A stretch of 63,268 nt of DNA from Thioalkalivibrio sulfidiphilus (GCF_000377945.1 NZ_KB898940.1:1-63268); one strand, 5' to 3'. Counted from the first letter of the stretch, positions 10,240 through 23,588 are shown. Made by a program: numbers and translations. The notes: a model not told the origin generated them from the sequence alone.

Positions 10240-10575
10240 ATGGAAGCAGTGGTGGACGGCAAGACGATTCAGCTGAGCGAGGCCGGCTGGCTGGAGAACC
10301 TGGACGAATGGAGCGAGGCCCTGGCGGTGGAGATCGCCAAAAACGAGAACATCCCCGAGCTGACCCAGGAACACTGGGACATCATTCACACGGCCCGGGA
10401 ATACTTCCAGGACACCGGCGTGGTGGCCGAGCCGCGCGCCTTCTCCAAGCTCATGAAGGAGAAGTTCGGTCCCGAGCGCAGCGACCAGAAGTACATCTAC
10501 TCCCTGTTCCCCACCGGCCTGATCAAGTGCGCCAACAAGGTGGCCGGCCTGCCCCGCCCCAAGGGCTGCAGCTGA
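10240..10575 (+). CDS. DsrC/TusE-family sulfur relay protein
   Basis: DsrC/TusE proteins carry sulfur as persulfide on a C-terminal cysteine, either in dissimilatory sulfur metabolism (DsrC) or tRNA thiolation (TusE). The 111 residues include GWLENLDEWSEALA, LTQEHWDIIH and the C-terminal VAGLPRPKGCS. The near-terminal Cys110 is present. The second DsrC cysteine position (10 residues between the two) is Asn here, and another Cys (Cys97) lies two residues earlier, giving C-x12-C. AAAGGAG lies just before ATG 10240. It could be a TusE-like or regulatory variant; no dsrAB or tusBCD genes are nearby. Confidence 0.88.
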   Translation: MEAVVDGKTIQLSEAGWLENLDEWSEALAVEIAKNENIPELTQEHWDIIHTAREYFQDTGVVAEPRAFSKLMKEKFGPERSDQKYIYSLFPTGLIKCANKVAGLPRPKGCS

Positions 10576-10607
10576 TCGACCGGCAACTGCACTCGATGAT
10601 CTTCAAG

Positions 10608-10640
10608 GGCCTGCACGTATGGCGCGTTCAGGCCTTTTTT
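10608..10640 (+). terminator. Intrinsic terminator after the DsrC/TusE gene
   Basis: GGCCTG (10608-10613) pairs with CAGGCC (10629-10634) and is followed by six T residues (10635-10640). Confidence 0.8.
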
Positions 10641-10704
10641 GCTTGCCGCACAAGCACTACCCCCACCGGCAGAGTGAAACCTCCCGCCCAAGCGGCTACC
10701 ATCC

Positions 10705-10736
10705 TTGCCACTAGCCACTAGCCACTAGCCACTTGC
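10705..10736. repeat. Heptamer array (TAGCCAC) directly before a start codon
   Basis: TTGCCAC, three perfect TAGCCAC units and TTGC run from 10705 to the ATG at 10737. There is no Shine-Dalgarno-like sequence between the array and the start codon. The complementary unit GTGGCTA recurs in the element at 42538-42615. Confidence 0.85.
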
Positions 10737-11642
10737 ATGTACACCCAGTGCCCCCACTGCCAGGCCGTGTTCCGGGTCACCACCGCTGACCTGACCCTTC
10801 AGGACGGGCAGGTGCGTTGTGGTGAATGCATGGAGGTGTTCAACGGCATGAACAGCCTGAGCGTCCTGCCGCCGGAGGAACTGGTAGACATGGCGCCGAA
10901 GCCCTCCGGCCGGGAGCCCGCGCCGCATGGGGCACCGGCAAAGGTCGCTGATCGAAGGGCCGATGCGGAAACAGCAGCACTGCCTGACGTGGAGGCAGCG
11001 GTTGAACCCCCGCAGCCGCCACCGGAAGAACCCGAGGCCACTACGCAAGCCGAGGTTGATGAAACCAGGCACGCCTCTGCGCCAAGCGCCGCCGGCCGCA
11101 AGGGTGCCGCCACGGTCCCGCTGGCCCTCAAGGATGAGCTGGAGGCGGCCAATACCGGCACCAGCCGCCGCCATGTGGCGAGCACCCTGGGCCTGGGATT
11201 ACTGTGCCTGGCCTTGATCGGCCTGCTGGGTGCACAGGTGCTCTACCATGAGCGGGAACGCCTGGCCGTCTATCCCGAACTCTCACCGGTCATCGACCGG
11301 ATCTGCGCCACCACCGGCTGCACCACGGCCGAGCGCCGCGAACCCCAGGCCTTCCAGGTCACCCAGCGCAACATCTACAGCCACCCCAACGCCGTGAACG
11401 CCCTGATGGTGCAGGCGAGTTTCGTCAACGGGGCCGGCTTCACCCAGTCCCTGCCCCAGGTGGAGCTGAGCTTCCGTGACCTACAGGGTTCCCTGGTGGC
11501 CGTGCGCCGCTTTAGCCCCCAGGAATACCTGCCCCAGGGCCAGGCGCCGGAACCCGTCGCGCCCAGGGCCAGCGTGGACCTGCGCCTGGAGATCGAAGAT
11601 CCAGGCCCGCGCGCCGTGGCCTACGAATTCCGTTTTCTCTGA
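10737..11642 (+). CDS. Zinc-ribbon, DUF3426 membrane protein
   Basis: Function unknown. The 301 residues carry an MJ0042-type zinc ribbon (Cys5, Cys8, Cys28, Cys31), a low-complexity acidic/Ala-Pro linker (about 50-140), one membrane helix (about 155-175: LGLGLLCLALIGLLGAQVL) and a C-terminal DUF3426 domain (VIDRICATTGCTT onwards). The zinc ribbon would be cytoplasmic and the DUF3426 domain periplasmic. Location between prmA and dusB-fis is conserved in many beta- and gammaproteobacteria. The start is preceded by a heptamer array rather than a ribosome site. Confidence 0.88.
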   Translation: MYTQCPHCQAVFRVTTADLTLQDGQVRCGECMEVFNGMNSLSVLPPEELVDMAPKPSGREPAPHGAPAKVADRRADAETAALPDVEAAVEPPQPPPEEPEATTQAEVDETRHASAPSAAGRKGAATVPLALKDELEAANTGTSRRHVASTLGLGLLCLALIGLLGAQVLYHERERLAVYPELSPVIDRICATTGCTTAERREPQAFQVTQRNIYSHPNAVNALMVQASFVNGAGFTQSLPQVELSFRDLQGSLVAVRRFSPQEYLPQGQAPEPVAPRASVDLRLEIEDPGPRAVAYEFRFL

Positions 11643-11726
11643 TTCCCCGACCAGCGGCAGTCCCCTCGGCTTTAACCCCGGGGGCAGTGTCGTTATCATG
11701 CTCGTTCGCCTCGACCACCCCCGTCC

Positions 11727-12713
11727 ATGATGCGCATTGGTAACCACACATTGCCGAGCGGTCTGATCCTCGCCCCCATGGCGGGAGTGACCGACCGCCC
11801 CTTCCGGCTGTTGTGCCGGCGCCTGGGCGCGGACATGGCGGTCTCGGAGATGGTGATCGCCGACACCCGTCTCTGGCACACCCCGAAATCCCGACAGCGC
11901 CTGGACCACGAGGGCGAGCCGGACCCGATCAGCGTGCAGATCGCCGGCGCCGAGCCGGACATGCTGGCGGAGGCGGCGCGGCGCAACGTGGACAACGGCG
12001 CGCAGATCATCGACATCAACATGGGCTGTCCCGCCAAGAAGGTGTGCAACCGGGCCGCCGGTTCCGCCCTGCTGGGGGACGAGCGCCTGGTGAGCGAGAT
12101 CCTGGAGACGGTGGTCAAGGCCGTGGACGTGCCCGTGACTCTGAAGATCCGCCTGGGCCTGGACCGGGACCATTTGAACGCCCTCAGCATCGCCCGCATC
12201 GCCGAGCACAGCGGCATCCAGGCGCTTGCCGTGCACGGCCGCACCCGGGCCTGCGCCTACAAGGGCGCCGTGGACTACGACGCCATCGCCGCCGTGAAAC
12301 GATCGGTCGGCATCCCGGTGATCGCCAACGGCGACATCAACACCCCGGAACAGGCCAGGGCGGTGCTGGCGCGCACCGGCGCCGACGCCCTCATGATCGG
12401 GCGTGCCGCCCAGGGCCGGCCCTGGGTGTTCCGCGAGATGGCCCATTTCCTCGCCACTGGCGAACACCTGCCCGCCCCCACGGCAGACGAGATCTCCGCC
12501 CTGTTGCGCGAGCACCTGGAGGCCCTGTACGGCTTCTACGGCGAGCAGTCCGGGGTGCGCATCGCCCGCAAACACATCGGCTGGTACCTGCGTGCCCACC
12601 CGGCCGCCGCCCGCTTCCACGGCGCCATCATGGCCGCAGAGGATCCCGCCACCCAGATGGCGCGGGTCCAGGCCTGCCTGGACGCCAGCGCCGGGGAGGC
12701 CCTCGCGGCATGA
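11727..12713 (+). CDS. dusB: tRNA-dihydrouridine synthase B
   Basis: FMN- and NADPH-dependent reduction of uridines in the tRNA D-loop. 328 residues: LAPMAGVTDRPFRLLCRRLG, NMGCPAKKVCNRAAGSALL (catalytic Cys101), VTLKIRLGLD, ALAVHGRTR and DALMIGRAAQGRPWVF (FMN phosphate loop). A second ATG follows immediately (11730). The stop overlaps fis (ATGA), the classical dusB-fis arrangement, so the two are co-transcribed. Confidence 0.96.
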   Translation: MMRIGNHTLPSGLILAPMAGVTDRPFRLLCRRLGADMAVSEMVIADTRLWHTPKSRQRLDHEGEPDPISVQIAGAEPDMLAEAARRNVDNGAQIIDINMGCPAKKVCNRAAGSALLGDERLVSEILETVVKAVDVPVTLKIRLGLDRDHLNALSIARIAEHSGIQALAVHGRTRACAYKGAVDYDAIAAVKRSVGIPVIANGDINTPEQARAVLARTGADALMIGRAAQGRPWVFREMAHFLATGEHLPAPTADEISALLREHLEALYGFYGEQSGVRIARKHIGWYLRAHPAAARFHGAIMAAEDPATQMARVQACLDASAGEALAA

Positions 12714-12970
12714 GCGGCAAGCCCATCAACGGCGAGGCCAAGACCCTGTCCCTGGCGGTGCACCAGTCCCTGGAGGACTACTTCGCCCGCCTGGAAGGCC
12801 ACGAGCCCGACGGCCTGTTCCGCATGGTCATGGAAGAGGTGGAGCGCCCCCTGCTGGAATGCGTCCTGCGTCACTGCGAGGGCAACCAGAGCAAGGCCGC
12901 CCAGTACCTGGGCCTCAACCGCGGCACCCTGCGCAAGAAGCTCAAACAACACGGCATCAGTGAGAAGTGA
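12710..12970 (+). CDS. fis: Nucleoid-associated DNA-binding protein Fis
   Basis: Bends DNA and regulates rRNA, recombination and growth-phase genes. The 86 residues contain the dimerisation helices (LFRMVMEEVERPLLECVLRH) and the C-terminal helix-turn-helix (NQSKAAQYLGLNRGTLRKKL). ATG overlaps the dusB stop. The last codons (Ser-Glu-Lys) and the TGA lie inside a GTGAGAA heptamer array that continues downstream, so the repeat array supplies the end of the gene. Confidence 0.96.
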   Translation: MSGKPINGEAKTLSLAVHQSLEDYFARLEGHEPDGLFRMVMEEVERPLLECVLRHCEGNQSKAAQYLGLNRGTLRKKLKQHGISEK

Positions 12971-13038
12971 GAAGTGTGAATTGAGAAGTGCGAATTAGCC
13001 GTACTTCCAACTTCCCAATTCACCCTTCCCACTTCCTT
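12959..13038. repeat. Heptamer inverted repeat between fis and purH
   Basis: Left half is tandem GTGAGAA / GTGTGAA / TTGAGAA / GTGCGAA units starting within the last codons of fis. Right half (about 13001-13036) is the complement (ACTTCCAACTTCCCAATTCAC-type). The same unit type flanks pfp and dedA. Confidence 0.85.
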
Positions 13039-13081
13039 TATAATTCCCCGCCTTACTCAACCAAGACTGCAGATATCACCC

Positions 13082-14662
<1,581 letters not shown>

Positions 14663-14675
14663 ACGGATGGAAAAT

Positions 14676-14801
14676 CCAACGCAAAGACGCGAAGGCGCAA
14701 AGGCCGCAAAGCGGTTGGATGTTAAAACCCCATGAGGATAAGGCAGTGTTTTTTACTACTGTTTTCCTTTGCGTTCTTTGCGCCTTCGCGTCTTTGCGTT
14801 G
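14676..14801. repeat. Inverted repeat of CGCAAAGACGCGAAG units between purH and purD
   Basis: CCAACGCAAAGACGCGAAGG (from 14676) faces its complement, ending CGTCTTTGCGTTG at 14801, with a non-repeated centre of about 60 nt. Same family as 49759-49909 and the half copy at 62098. Confidence 0.85.
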
Positions 14802-14845
14802 AAGGCCTTTGAATTTAATTCCTGCAACACTCACGAGGCATCGCA

Positions 14846-16138
14846 GTGAAGGTATTGGTGATCGGCGGCGGTGGCCGCGAGCATGCGCTGGCGTGGAAGC
14901 TGGCCCAGTCGCCCCGGGTGCAGACCGTGTTTGTGGCGCCGGGTAATGCAGGTACGGCGCTCGAGCCCCGCTGCCTGAACGTGGAGGTCAACGTCAGCGA
15001 CATCCCCGCCCTGGTGCACTTTGCCCAGAGCCAGGAAGTCGACCTCACCGTGGTGGGTCCCGAGGCGCCGCTGGTGGCCGGGGTGGTGGACGCCTTCCGC
15101 GCGGCGGGGCTGCGCATCTTCGGGCCCACCGCCAAGGCCGCCCAGCTGGAGGGCTCCAAGGCCTTCAGCAAGGACTTCCTGGCCCGGCACCGCATCCCCA
15201 CCGCCGCCTACGCCAACTTCACCGACCTGGACGCCGCGCTGGCCTACATCCGCGAGCGGGGTGCTCCCATCGTGGTCAAGGCCGACGGCCTGGCCGCCGG
15301 CAAGGGCGTGATCCTGGCCCAGACCGTGGCGCAGGCCGAGGCCGCGGTGCGCGACATGCTGGCGGGCAACGCCTTCGGCGAGGCGGGTCACCGGGTGGTG
15401 ATCGAGGAATTCCTGACCGGCGAGGAGGCGAGCTTCATCTGCATGGTGGACGGTGAGCACATCCTGCCCATGGCCAGTTCCCAGGACCACAAGGCCCGTG
15501 ACGACGGAGACAAGGGCCCCAACACCGGCGGCATGGGCGCCTACTCTCCCGCCCCCGTGGTCACCCCGGAGATCCACGCGCGCATCATGCGCGAGGTGAT
15601 GGAGCCCACGGTGCGCGGCATGGCCGCCGAGGGCAACCCTTACACGGGCTTCCTCTATGCCGGCGTGATGATCGCCCCGGACGGCACGCCGAAGGTGCTG
15701 GAGTTCAACTGCCGCTTCGGCGACCCGGAGACCCAGCCCATCATGATGCGCCTGCGCTCGGACCTGGTGGATCTGCTGGAGGCCGCCCTGGACGAACGTC
15801 TGGACCAGGTCGAGGCCGACTGGGACCCGCGGGCCGCCCTGGGCGTGGTGCTGGCCGCCGCCGGCTACCCCAACGACTACCGCAAGGGCGACGTGATCAT
15901 CGGTCTGCCCGAACAGGATGAACCCGACGCCAAGGTCTTCCACGCCGGCACCCTGCAACAGGATGGTGCGGTGGTCACCAATGGTGGTCGAGTCCTGTGC
16001 GTGGTGGGCCTGGGCGAGACCGTCGCCGAGGCCCAGAAACGGGCCTACGCCCTGTCAGACCGCATTCACTGGGACGGCGTATACTGTCGCAGAGACATCG
16101 GTTACCGGGCCGTGGCCCGGGAACAGGGTCGCGCCTGA
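14846..16138 (+). CDS. purD: Phosphoribosylamine-glycine ligase
   Basis: ATP-dependent synthesis of glycinamide ribonucleotide, the second step of purine synthesis. 430 residues: VLVIGGGGREHALAWKLAQS start, PTAKAAQLEGSKAFSKDF, ATP-grasp segments VVKADGLAAGKGVILA and FTGFLYAGVM-like YTGFLYAGVMI, and VLEFNCRFGDPETQ (metal ligands). The start is GTG 14846 with GAGG upstream; homology begins there. Its C-terminus is ordinary. Confidence 0.96.
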   Translation: MKVLVIGGGGREHALAWKLAQSPRVQTVFVAPGNAGTALEPRCLNVEVNVSDIPALVHFAQSQEVDLTVVGPEAPLVAGVVDAFRAAGLRIFGPTAKAAQLEGSKAFSKDFLARHRIPTAAYANFTDLDAALAYIRERGAPIVVKADGLAAGKGVILAQTVAQAEAAVRDMLAGNAFGEAGHRVVIEEFLTGEEASFICMVDGEHILPMASSQDHKARDDGDKGPNTGGMGAYSPAPVVTPEIHARIMREVMEPTVRGMAAEGNPYTGFLYAGVMIAPDGTPKVLEFNCRFGDPETQPIMMRLRSDLVDLLEAALDERLDQVEADWDPRAALGVVLAAAGYPNDYRKGDVIIGLPEQDEPDAKVFHAGTLQQDGAVVTNGGRVLCVVGLGETVAEAQKRAYALSDRIHWDGVYCRRDIGYRAVAREQGRA

Positions 16139-16179
16139 ACCACCCCACGCCCGGTCTGGCACTTCCCTTGCTAGATTTC

Positions 16180-16201
16180 TGTGGGGCCCTGCGCCCCACA
16201 C
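16180..16201 (+). other. Hairpin in the purD-glgP gap
   Basis: TGTGGGGC and GCCCCACA flank a short loop, 25 nt before the glgP start. There is no T-run, so it is more likely a leader structure than a strong terminator. Confidence 0.4.
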
Positions 16202-16226
16202 TCTTCCGTATTACGGTGAATTGACC

Positions 16227-18701
<2,475 letters not shown>

Positions 18702-18722
18702 AGCGCTAGAGGCAAGTTGCTA

Positions 18723-18803
18723 GATACAAGAGACAAGTAAGAGCCGAAAAAAGAGAGGCCGGTTTTACCGGCCTCTCTTTTTGTTCCACTTGTCTCTTGT
18801 ATC
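18723..18803. repeat. Repeat arms flanking the glgP/rho terminator
   Basis: GATACAAGAGACAAGT (18723-18738) and its exact complement (18788-18803) enclose the terminator hairpin, giving a palindrome inside a palindrome. The right side continues as CTTGTCTC units into the rho stop codon (18818-18820). Confidence 0.85.
18749..18783. terminator. Bidirectional terminator between glgP and rho
   Basis: AAGAGAGGCCGGT and ACCGGCCTCTCTT form a stem flanked by A-rich and T-rich tracts, so it can end transcripts from both convergent genes. Confidence 0.9.
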
Positions 18804-18817
18804 TTGGATCTTGTCTC

Positions 18818-20077
18818 TCATCCTTTCTTCATCATATCGAAGAACTCGCTGTTCACCTTGGTGGATTGCAGGCGGCTCAGCAGGAACTCGATGGCCTCCA
18901 GCTCGTCCATGGAGTGCAGGAACTTGCGCAGGATCCAGAGCTTCTGCAGCTCGTCGGGGTCGGTGAGGAGTTCTTCGCGGCGGGTGCCGGAACGGTTGAT
19001 GTTGATGGCGGGGTAGGTGCGCTTTTCGGCGATGCGGCGATCCAGGTGGATCTCCATGTTACCGGTGCCCTTGAACTCCTCGTAGATCACCTCGTCCATC
19101 TTGGAGCCGGTGTCCACCAGGGCGGTGGCGAGGATGGTCAGGCTGCCGCCTTCCTCGATGTTGCGGGCCGCGCCAAAGAAGCGCTTGGGCCGGTGCAGGG
19201 CGTTGGCGTCCACGCCGCCGGTGAGCACCTTGCCGGAGGACGGCACCACGGTGTTGTAGGCCCGGGCCAGGCGGGTGATGGAATCCAGCAGGATCACCAC
19301 GTCACGCTTGTGCTCCACCAGGCGCTTGGCCTTCTCGATGACCATCTCGGCCACCTGCACGTGGCGGCTGGCGGGCTCGTCGAAGGTGGAGGAGATCACC
19401 TCGCCCTGCACCATGCGCGCCATCTCGGTCACTTCCTCGGGCCGCTCGTCGATGAGCAGCACGATCAGGTAGCAGTCCGGGTAGTTGGTGGCGATGCTCT
19501 GGGCGATGTTCTGCAGCATCAGGGTCTTACCCGCCTTGGGCGGGGAGACGATCAGGCCGCGCTGGCCCTTACCGAAGGGGGCGACGATGTCGATGACCCG
19601 GGCGGTGATGTCCTCGGTGCTGCCGTTACCCCGCTCCATGCGCATGCGCTCGCTGGCATGCAGGGGGGTGAGGTTCTCGAACAGGACCTTGTTCTTGGCG
19701 TTTTCCGGCGCCTCGAAGTTGATCTGGTCCACCTTGAGCAGCGCGAAATAGCGCTCACCTTCCTTGGGGGGCCGGATCTTGCCGGAAATGGTGTCGCCGG
19801 TGCGCAGGCTGAAGCGGCGAATCTGGGAGGGCGAGACGTAGATGTCATCAGGGCCTGCCAGGTAGGAGCTGTCCCCCGAGCGCAGGAAGCCGAAACCATC
19901 CTGAAGTATTTCCAGCACACCATCGCCGAAGATGTCCTCTCCGTTCTTCGCATGCGCCTTGAGCATGGCGAAGATGATGTCCTGCTTGCGAGCCCGCGCC
20001 ATGCCTTCGATCTTCATGGACTGGGCGAGTTCAACGAGTTCTGCTGCGGGCTTGCGCTTGAGTTCGGTCAGATTCAT
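18818..20077 (-). CDS. rho: Transcription termination factor Rho
   Basis: Hexameric RNA-dependent ATPase that ends transcription. 419 residues, identical in length to E. coli Rho. N-terminal RNA-binding domain begins [20 protein letters not shown]; the cold-shock-like part contains DGFGFLRS; Walker A is SPPKAGKT; the Q-loop/R-loop region follows [23 protein letters not shown] 20077 was chosen over an upstream in-frame ATG by homology. It lies downstream of trxA, as in E. coli. The stop codon is part of a GAGACAAG repeat array. Confidence 0.97.
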   Translation of the reverse strand: MNLTELKRKPAAELVELAQSMKIEGMARARKQDIIFAMLKAHAKNGEDIFGDGVLEILQDGFGFLRSGDSSYLAGPDDIYVSPSQIRRFSLRTGDTISGKIRPPKEGERYFALLKVDQINFEAPENAKNKVLFENLTPLHASERMRMERGNGSTEDITARVIDIVAPFGKGQRGLIVSPPKAGKTLMLQNIAQSIATNYPDCYLIVLLIDERPEEVTEMARMVQGEVISSTFDEPASRHVQVAEMVIEKAKRLVEHKRDVVILLDSITRLARAYNTVVPSSGKVLTGGVDANALHRPKRFFGAARNIEEGGSLTILATALVDTGSKMDEVIYEEFKGTGNMEIHLDRRIAEKRTYPAININRSGTRREELLTDPDELQKLWILRKFLHSMDELEAIEFLLSRLQSTKVNSEFFDMMKKG

Positions 20078-20261
20078 GCGAGTCGATATCGGATGGAGGG
20101 CAGGGAGAGGGTTACAGGCGTACAGACACACCCTTGGCGGGTGGCCGGAACTGCTGATCTGATTGGGAATTCGGTTCGGGGAGGCTTCGCGCGCCAGAAC
20201 GACGGGCGAGGTCTGCTTATATAATTTTCGTTAAGCTAGCATGATCATCCGGTCGAGTCCA

Positions 20262-20284
20262 GCCCGGCGCGCAGGGCGCCGGGC
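20262..20284 (-). other. GC-rich hairpin in the trxA-rho leader
   Basis: GCCCGGCGC (20262-20270) pairs with GCGCCGGGC (20276-20284) just after the trxA stop. There is no adjacent T-run on the minus strand. The 200-nt gap up to rho (20078-20300) also holds an AT-rich TATATAA stretch near 20217, so it may carry the rho leader and its own promoter. Confidence 0.5.
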
Positions 20285-20300
20285 CGGTCCGTGAACCGGA

Positions 20301-20627
20301 TCAGATATTCTGGTCCAGGAAGGCAGTCAGCTGGGACTTGGACAGCGCGCCCACCTTGGTGGCCTCGACACTGCCACCCTTGAACAGCATCAGGGTGGGG
20401 ATGCCGCGGATGCCATACTTGGGCGGGGTGCCGGGATTCTCGTCGATGTTCAGCTTGGCGATCTTGACCCGGTCACCGTACTCGGAGGCGATCTCGTCCA
20501 GGATCGGGGCGATCATCTTGCAGGGGCCGCACCACTCGGCCCAGTAGTCCACCAGCACCGGCTGCTCGGACTTGAGCACCTCGTCCTCGAAACTGGCATC
20601 GGTCACGTGAAGGATCTTTTCACTCAC
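20301..20627 (-). CDS. trxA: Thioredoxin 1
   Basis: General cytoplasmic dithiol reductant; also the electron donor to DsbD. The 108 residues are full length with [20 protein letters not shown] (WCGPC active site) and the cis-Pro loop [11 protein letters not shown]. The start is GTG at 20627 with GGAGG 9 nt upstream; no ATG fits. It is transcribed divergently from rhlB and precedes rho. Confidence 0.96.
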   Translation of the reverse strand: MSEKILHVTDASFEDEVLKSEQPVLVDYWAEWCGPCKMIAPILDEIASEYGDRVKIAKLNIDENPGTPPKYGIRGIPTLMLFKGGSVEATKVGALSKSQLTAFLDQNI

Positions 20628-20756
20628 AACGGTTAACCTCCGGTTAGAATAGGGGTTTCGCGGCCTGGGCTCGGGGGGATTTGCCTGCCCCGTGCCAGGG
20701 CAGAGCGGCGAATACCCGGCAATTGGAGCCCATTCCGCCCACCATTTCAAGCCCAT

Positions 20757-22055
20757 ATGAATAGCCAGGACCCCATGACGGATACCCACCTCTCGGATAC
20801 CTCCTTCAGCCAGTTCGACCTCCCCGACAGTGTCAGACAAGGCATCGAAGACGCCGGATTCAGCCGCTGCACCCCCATCCAGGCCCTGGCCCTGCCCATC
20901 GCCCTCAAGGGTCACGACGTGGCCGGCCAGGCCCAGACCGGCACCGGCAAGACCGCCGCCTTCCTGATCGCCACCTTCAACCGCCTGCTGCGTGATCCCG
21001 CCCCCGCCGAGCGCAAGCAGAACCAGATCCGCGCCCTGATCCTTGCCCCCACCCGCGAGCTGGCCATCCAGATCCACAAGGATGCCGTGACACTCGGCGC
21101 CCACACCGGCCTGAAGCTTGGTCTCGCCTACGGCGGCACCGATTACGACAAGCAGCGCCAGCAACTGGTGGACGGGGTGGACATCCTGATCGGTACCCCC
21201 GGGCGCATCATCGACTACTTCAAGCAGAAGGTGTTCGACATGCGCCTGGTCCAGGTGATGGTGCTGGATGAGGCGGACCGCATGTTCGACCTGGGCTTCA
21301 TCAAGGACATCCGCTTCCTGCTGCGGCGCATGACCCCGCCCACGGAGCGCCAGTCCATGCTGTTCTCCGCCACCCTCTCCCACCGGGTGATGGAGCTGGC
21401 CTACGAGCACATGAACAACCCCGAGAAGGTGCAGACCCGGGACGAGCAGGTCACGGCCCAGCGTGTCCGCCAGGTGGTCTACTACCCCGCCAATCCGGAA
21501 AAGATCCCCCTGCTGCTGGGACTCATGAAGCGCATCGGCCCGAGCCGCTCCATGGTGTTCGTCAACACCAAGCACATGGCCGACAAGCTGGAGGCCTGGC
21601 TCAAGGGCAACGACATCAAGGTCGCGGTGCTCTCCGGCGACGTGCCTCAGCAGAAACGCCAGCGCCTGCTCAAGCAGTTCGAGAACGACGAATTTCAGGT
21701 GCTGGTGGCCACCGATGTGGCGGCCCGCGGCCTGCACATCCCCGACGTCTCCCACGTGTTCAACTTCGACCTGCCACAGTCCGGCGAGGACTACGTGCAC
21801 CGCATCGGCCGCACCGGCCGCGCCGGCGCCGAGGGCGACGCGGTGAGCTTCGCCTGCGAGGATTCCGCCTTTTACCTGCCGGACATCGAGCAATACATAG
21901 GCTTCAAGATCGAGGCCGCAGCCATCGACCCGGAACTGCTGGTCAAACCGGCGCCGCCCGCCAAGCGAGAGATCCGCGAGCGCCTGGGCGGTCAGAATCG
22001 CGGTGACCGCAGCGGAAAACGCGCGCCGCCCCGCCGGCGCCGGGAACACACCTGA
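20757..22055 (+). CDS. rhlB: ATP-dependent RNA helicase RhlB (DEAD-box)
   Basis: DEAD-box helicase that feeds RNA to the degradosome. 432 residues: Q motif ([13 protein letters not shown]), [58 protein letters not shown] and [10 protein letters not shown], then a basic tail ([10 protein letters not shown]). The divergent rhlB / trxA-rho layout matches E. coli and favours RhlB over other DEAD-box helicases. Confidence 0.92.
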   Translation: MNSQDPMTDTHLSDTSFSQFDLPDSVRQGIEDAGFSRCTPIQALALPIALKGHDVAGQAQTGTGKTAAFLIATFNRLLRDPAPAERKQNQIRALILAPTRELAIQIHKDAVTLGAHTGLKLGLAYGGTDYDKQRQQLVDGVDILIGTPGRIIDYFKQKVFDMRLVQVMVLDEADRMFDLGFIKDIRFLLRRMTPPTERQSMLFSATLSHRVMELAYEHMNNPEKVQTRDEQVTAQRVRQVVYYPANPEKIPLLLGLMKRIGPSRSMVFVNTKHMADKLEAWLKGNDIKVAVLSGDVPQQKRQRLLKQFENDEFQVLVATDVAARGLHIPDVSHVFNFDLPQSGEDYVHRIGRTGRAGAEGDAVSFACEDSAFYLPDIEQYIGFKIEAAAIDPELLVKPAPPAKREIRERLGGQNRGDRSGKRAPPRRRREHT

Positions 22056-22257
22056 TCCGGGCGGCGTACCCACGCCGCCAGCCATCGCAAATCCACGCCG
22101 CACCCCCGCCTCCGGGCCCTGCCGGGCCCGGAAATCTGCCTTTTCCGGGCTGTCTCGCCCAAATTCCGTGAATAGACCCAAAAGTTTTCACCACTTACCC
22201 CCCGCGATGGGGATGTCGTATAGTCAGGCGGTTTGTAAATTTCTCACTATAAAAAAC

Positions 22258-22277
22258 CGGGGCTTTGCATGGCCCCG
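22258..22277 (-). other. Terminator-like hairpin in antisense orientation before pfp
   Basis: CGGGGC and GCCCCG form a small stem; on the minus strand it is followed by six T residues (22251-22256). No minus-strand gene ends here, so it would stop antisense transcription or simply act as a pfp leader structure. Confidence 0.4.
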
Positions 22278-22307
22278 ACAAATCACCAAAGCGATTAGGA
22301 GACAGAC

Positions 22308-23519
22308 ATGGCGAACAAGGTACTCGTCGCCCAGGGGGGCGGCCCCACGGCCGTAATCAATCAGTCCATGGTGGGCGCCGTACTGGAGTCCCGCAAATTC
22401 AGGAACGTGGAGCTGGTGTACGGGGCATTTCACGGCGTACGCGGCATTGTGGACGAGGAATTCCTGGACCTGACCCAGGAGACCAGCCACAACCTGGAGC
22501 TGGTGGCCCAGACCCCGTCCTCCGCGCTCGGCTCCACCCGCGACAAGCCCGACCTCAAGTACTGCCAGGAGATCTTCAAGGTCCTCAAGGCCCATGAGAT
22601 CGGCTACTTCTTCTACATCGGCGGCAACGACTCCTCGGACACCGTGCGCATCGTCAGCGAGGAGGCCCAGAAGGCCAATTACGACCTGCGCTGCATCCAC
22701 ATCCCCAAGACCATCGACAACGACCTGGTGGAAAACGACCACACGCCCGGCTTCCCGTCCGCCGCGCGCTTCGTGGCCCAGTCCTTCATGGGTGCCAACC
22801 TGGACAACTGGGCCCTGCCCGGTGTGTACATCGGCGTGGTCATGGGTCGTCATGCGGGCTTTCTCACCGCCGCCGCCGCGCTCGGCAAGAAGTTTCCGGA
22901 CGACGGTCCGCACCTGATCTACCTGCCGGAGCGGGTCTTCGACATCGACAGGTTCCTGGCCGACGTGAAGGCCACCATGGAGCGCTACGGGCGCTGCGTG
23001 GTCGCCGTGAGCGAGGGCATCCACGACGCCGAGGGCACCCCCATCGCGGTGAAGCTCGCCAAGGAAGTGGAAAAGGACGCCCACGGCAACGTGCAGCTCT
23101 CCGGCACCGGCCAGCTGGCGGACATGCTCTGCGACGAGATCAAGAACAAGCTCGGCATCAAACGCGTGCGCGGTGACACCTTCGGCTACCTGCAGCGCTC
23201 CTTCGTGGGCTGCGTCTCCGACGTGGACCAGCGCGAGGCCCGGGAGGTGGGCGAGAAGGCGGTGCAGTACGCCATGTGGGGCAAGCAGGATGGCTCCGTG
23301 GTGATCGAGCGTACCGGCTTCTACTCCGTGGACTACCGGCTCGCGCCCCTCGAGGCGGTGGCCGGCAAGACCAAGGTCATGCCCGATGAGTTCATCACCG
23401 CCTCCGGCACGGACGTCACCGACGCCTTCCGCCTGTACCTGCGCCCGCTGCTGGGCTCTGGCATGCCGGACGCCTACCGGCTGCGCCAGAACCTGGTGGA
23501 GAAGGTGCTCAAGAAGTAG
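22308..23519 (+). CDS. pfp: Pyrophosphate-dependent 6-phosphofructokinase
   Basis: Reversible phosphorylation of fructose-6-phosphate with PPi in place of ATP. 403 residues: AQGGGPTAVINQS start, IGGNDSSDT (Asp instead of Gly after GGN is typical of the PPi enzyme), PKTIDNDL and GVVMGRHAGFLTAAAAL. AGGAG precedes the ATG. PPi-PFKs are common in autotrophic sulfur oxidisers and methanotrophs, where they may also act on sedoheptulose bisphosphate. The gene ends Lys-Lys-stop, and a GGGAAGTG-type array begins at the TAG. Confidence 0.94.
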   Translation: MANKVLVAQGGGPTAVINQSMVGAVLESRKFRNVELVYGAFHGVRGIVDEEFLDLTQETSHNLELVAQTPSSALGSTRDKPDLKYCQEIFKVLKAHEIGYFFYIGGNDSSDTVRIVSEEAQKANYDLRCIHIPKTIDNDLVENDHTPGFPSAARFVAQSFMGANLDNWALPGVYIGVVMGRHAGFLTAAAALGKKFPDDGPHLIYLPERVFDIDRFLADVKATMERYGRCVVAVSEGIHDAEGTPIAVKLAKEVEKDAHGNVQLSGTGQLADMLCDEIKNKLGIKRVRGDTFGYLQRSFVGCVSDVDQREAREVGEKAVQYAMWGKQDGSVVIERTGFYSVDYRLAPLEAVAGKTKVMPDEFITASGTDVTDAFRLYLRPLLGSGMPDAYRLRQNLVEKVLKK

Positions 23520-23588
23520 GAAGGGGGAATTGGGAAGTGGGAAGTGGGAATTGGGAAGTGTGAAGTGGGAATTGGGAAGTGTGAAGTA
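23517..23588. repeat. Heptamer array starting at the pfp stop codon
   Basis: From the TAG at 23517-23519 the sequence is GGGAATTGGGAAGTG-type units with about 7-nt periodicity, running directly into the terminator at 23589. Related to the arrays at fis and dedA. Confidence 0.85.

Noticed and set aside
20301-22181. Long minus-strand open frame (about 620 codons) through rhlB ending in thioredoxin
   Set aside because: Only the trxA part is real; the rest is the antisense of rhlB in high-GC DNA.
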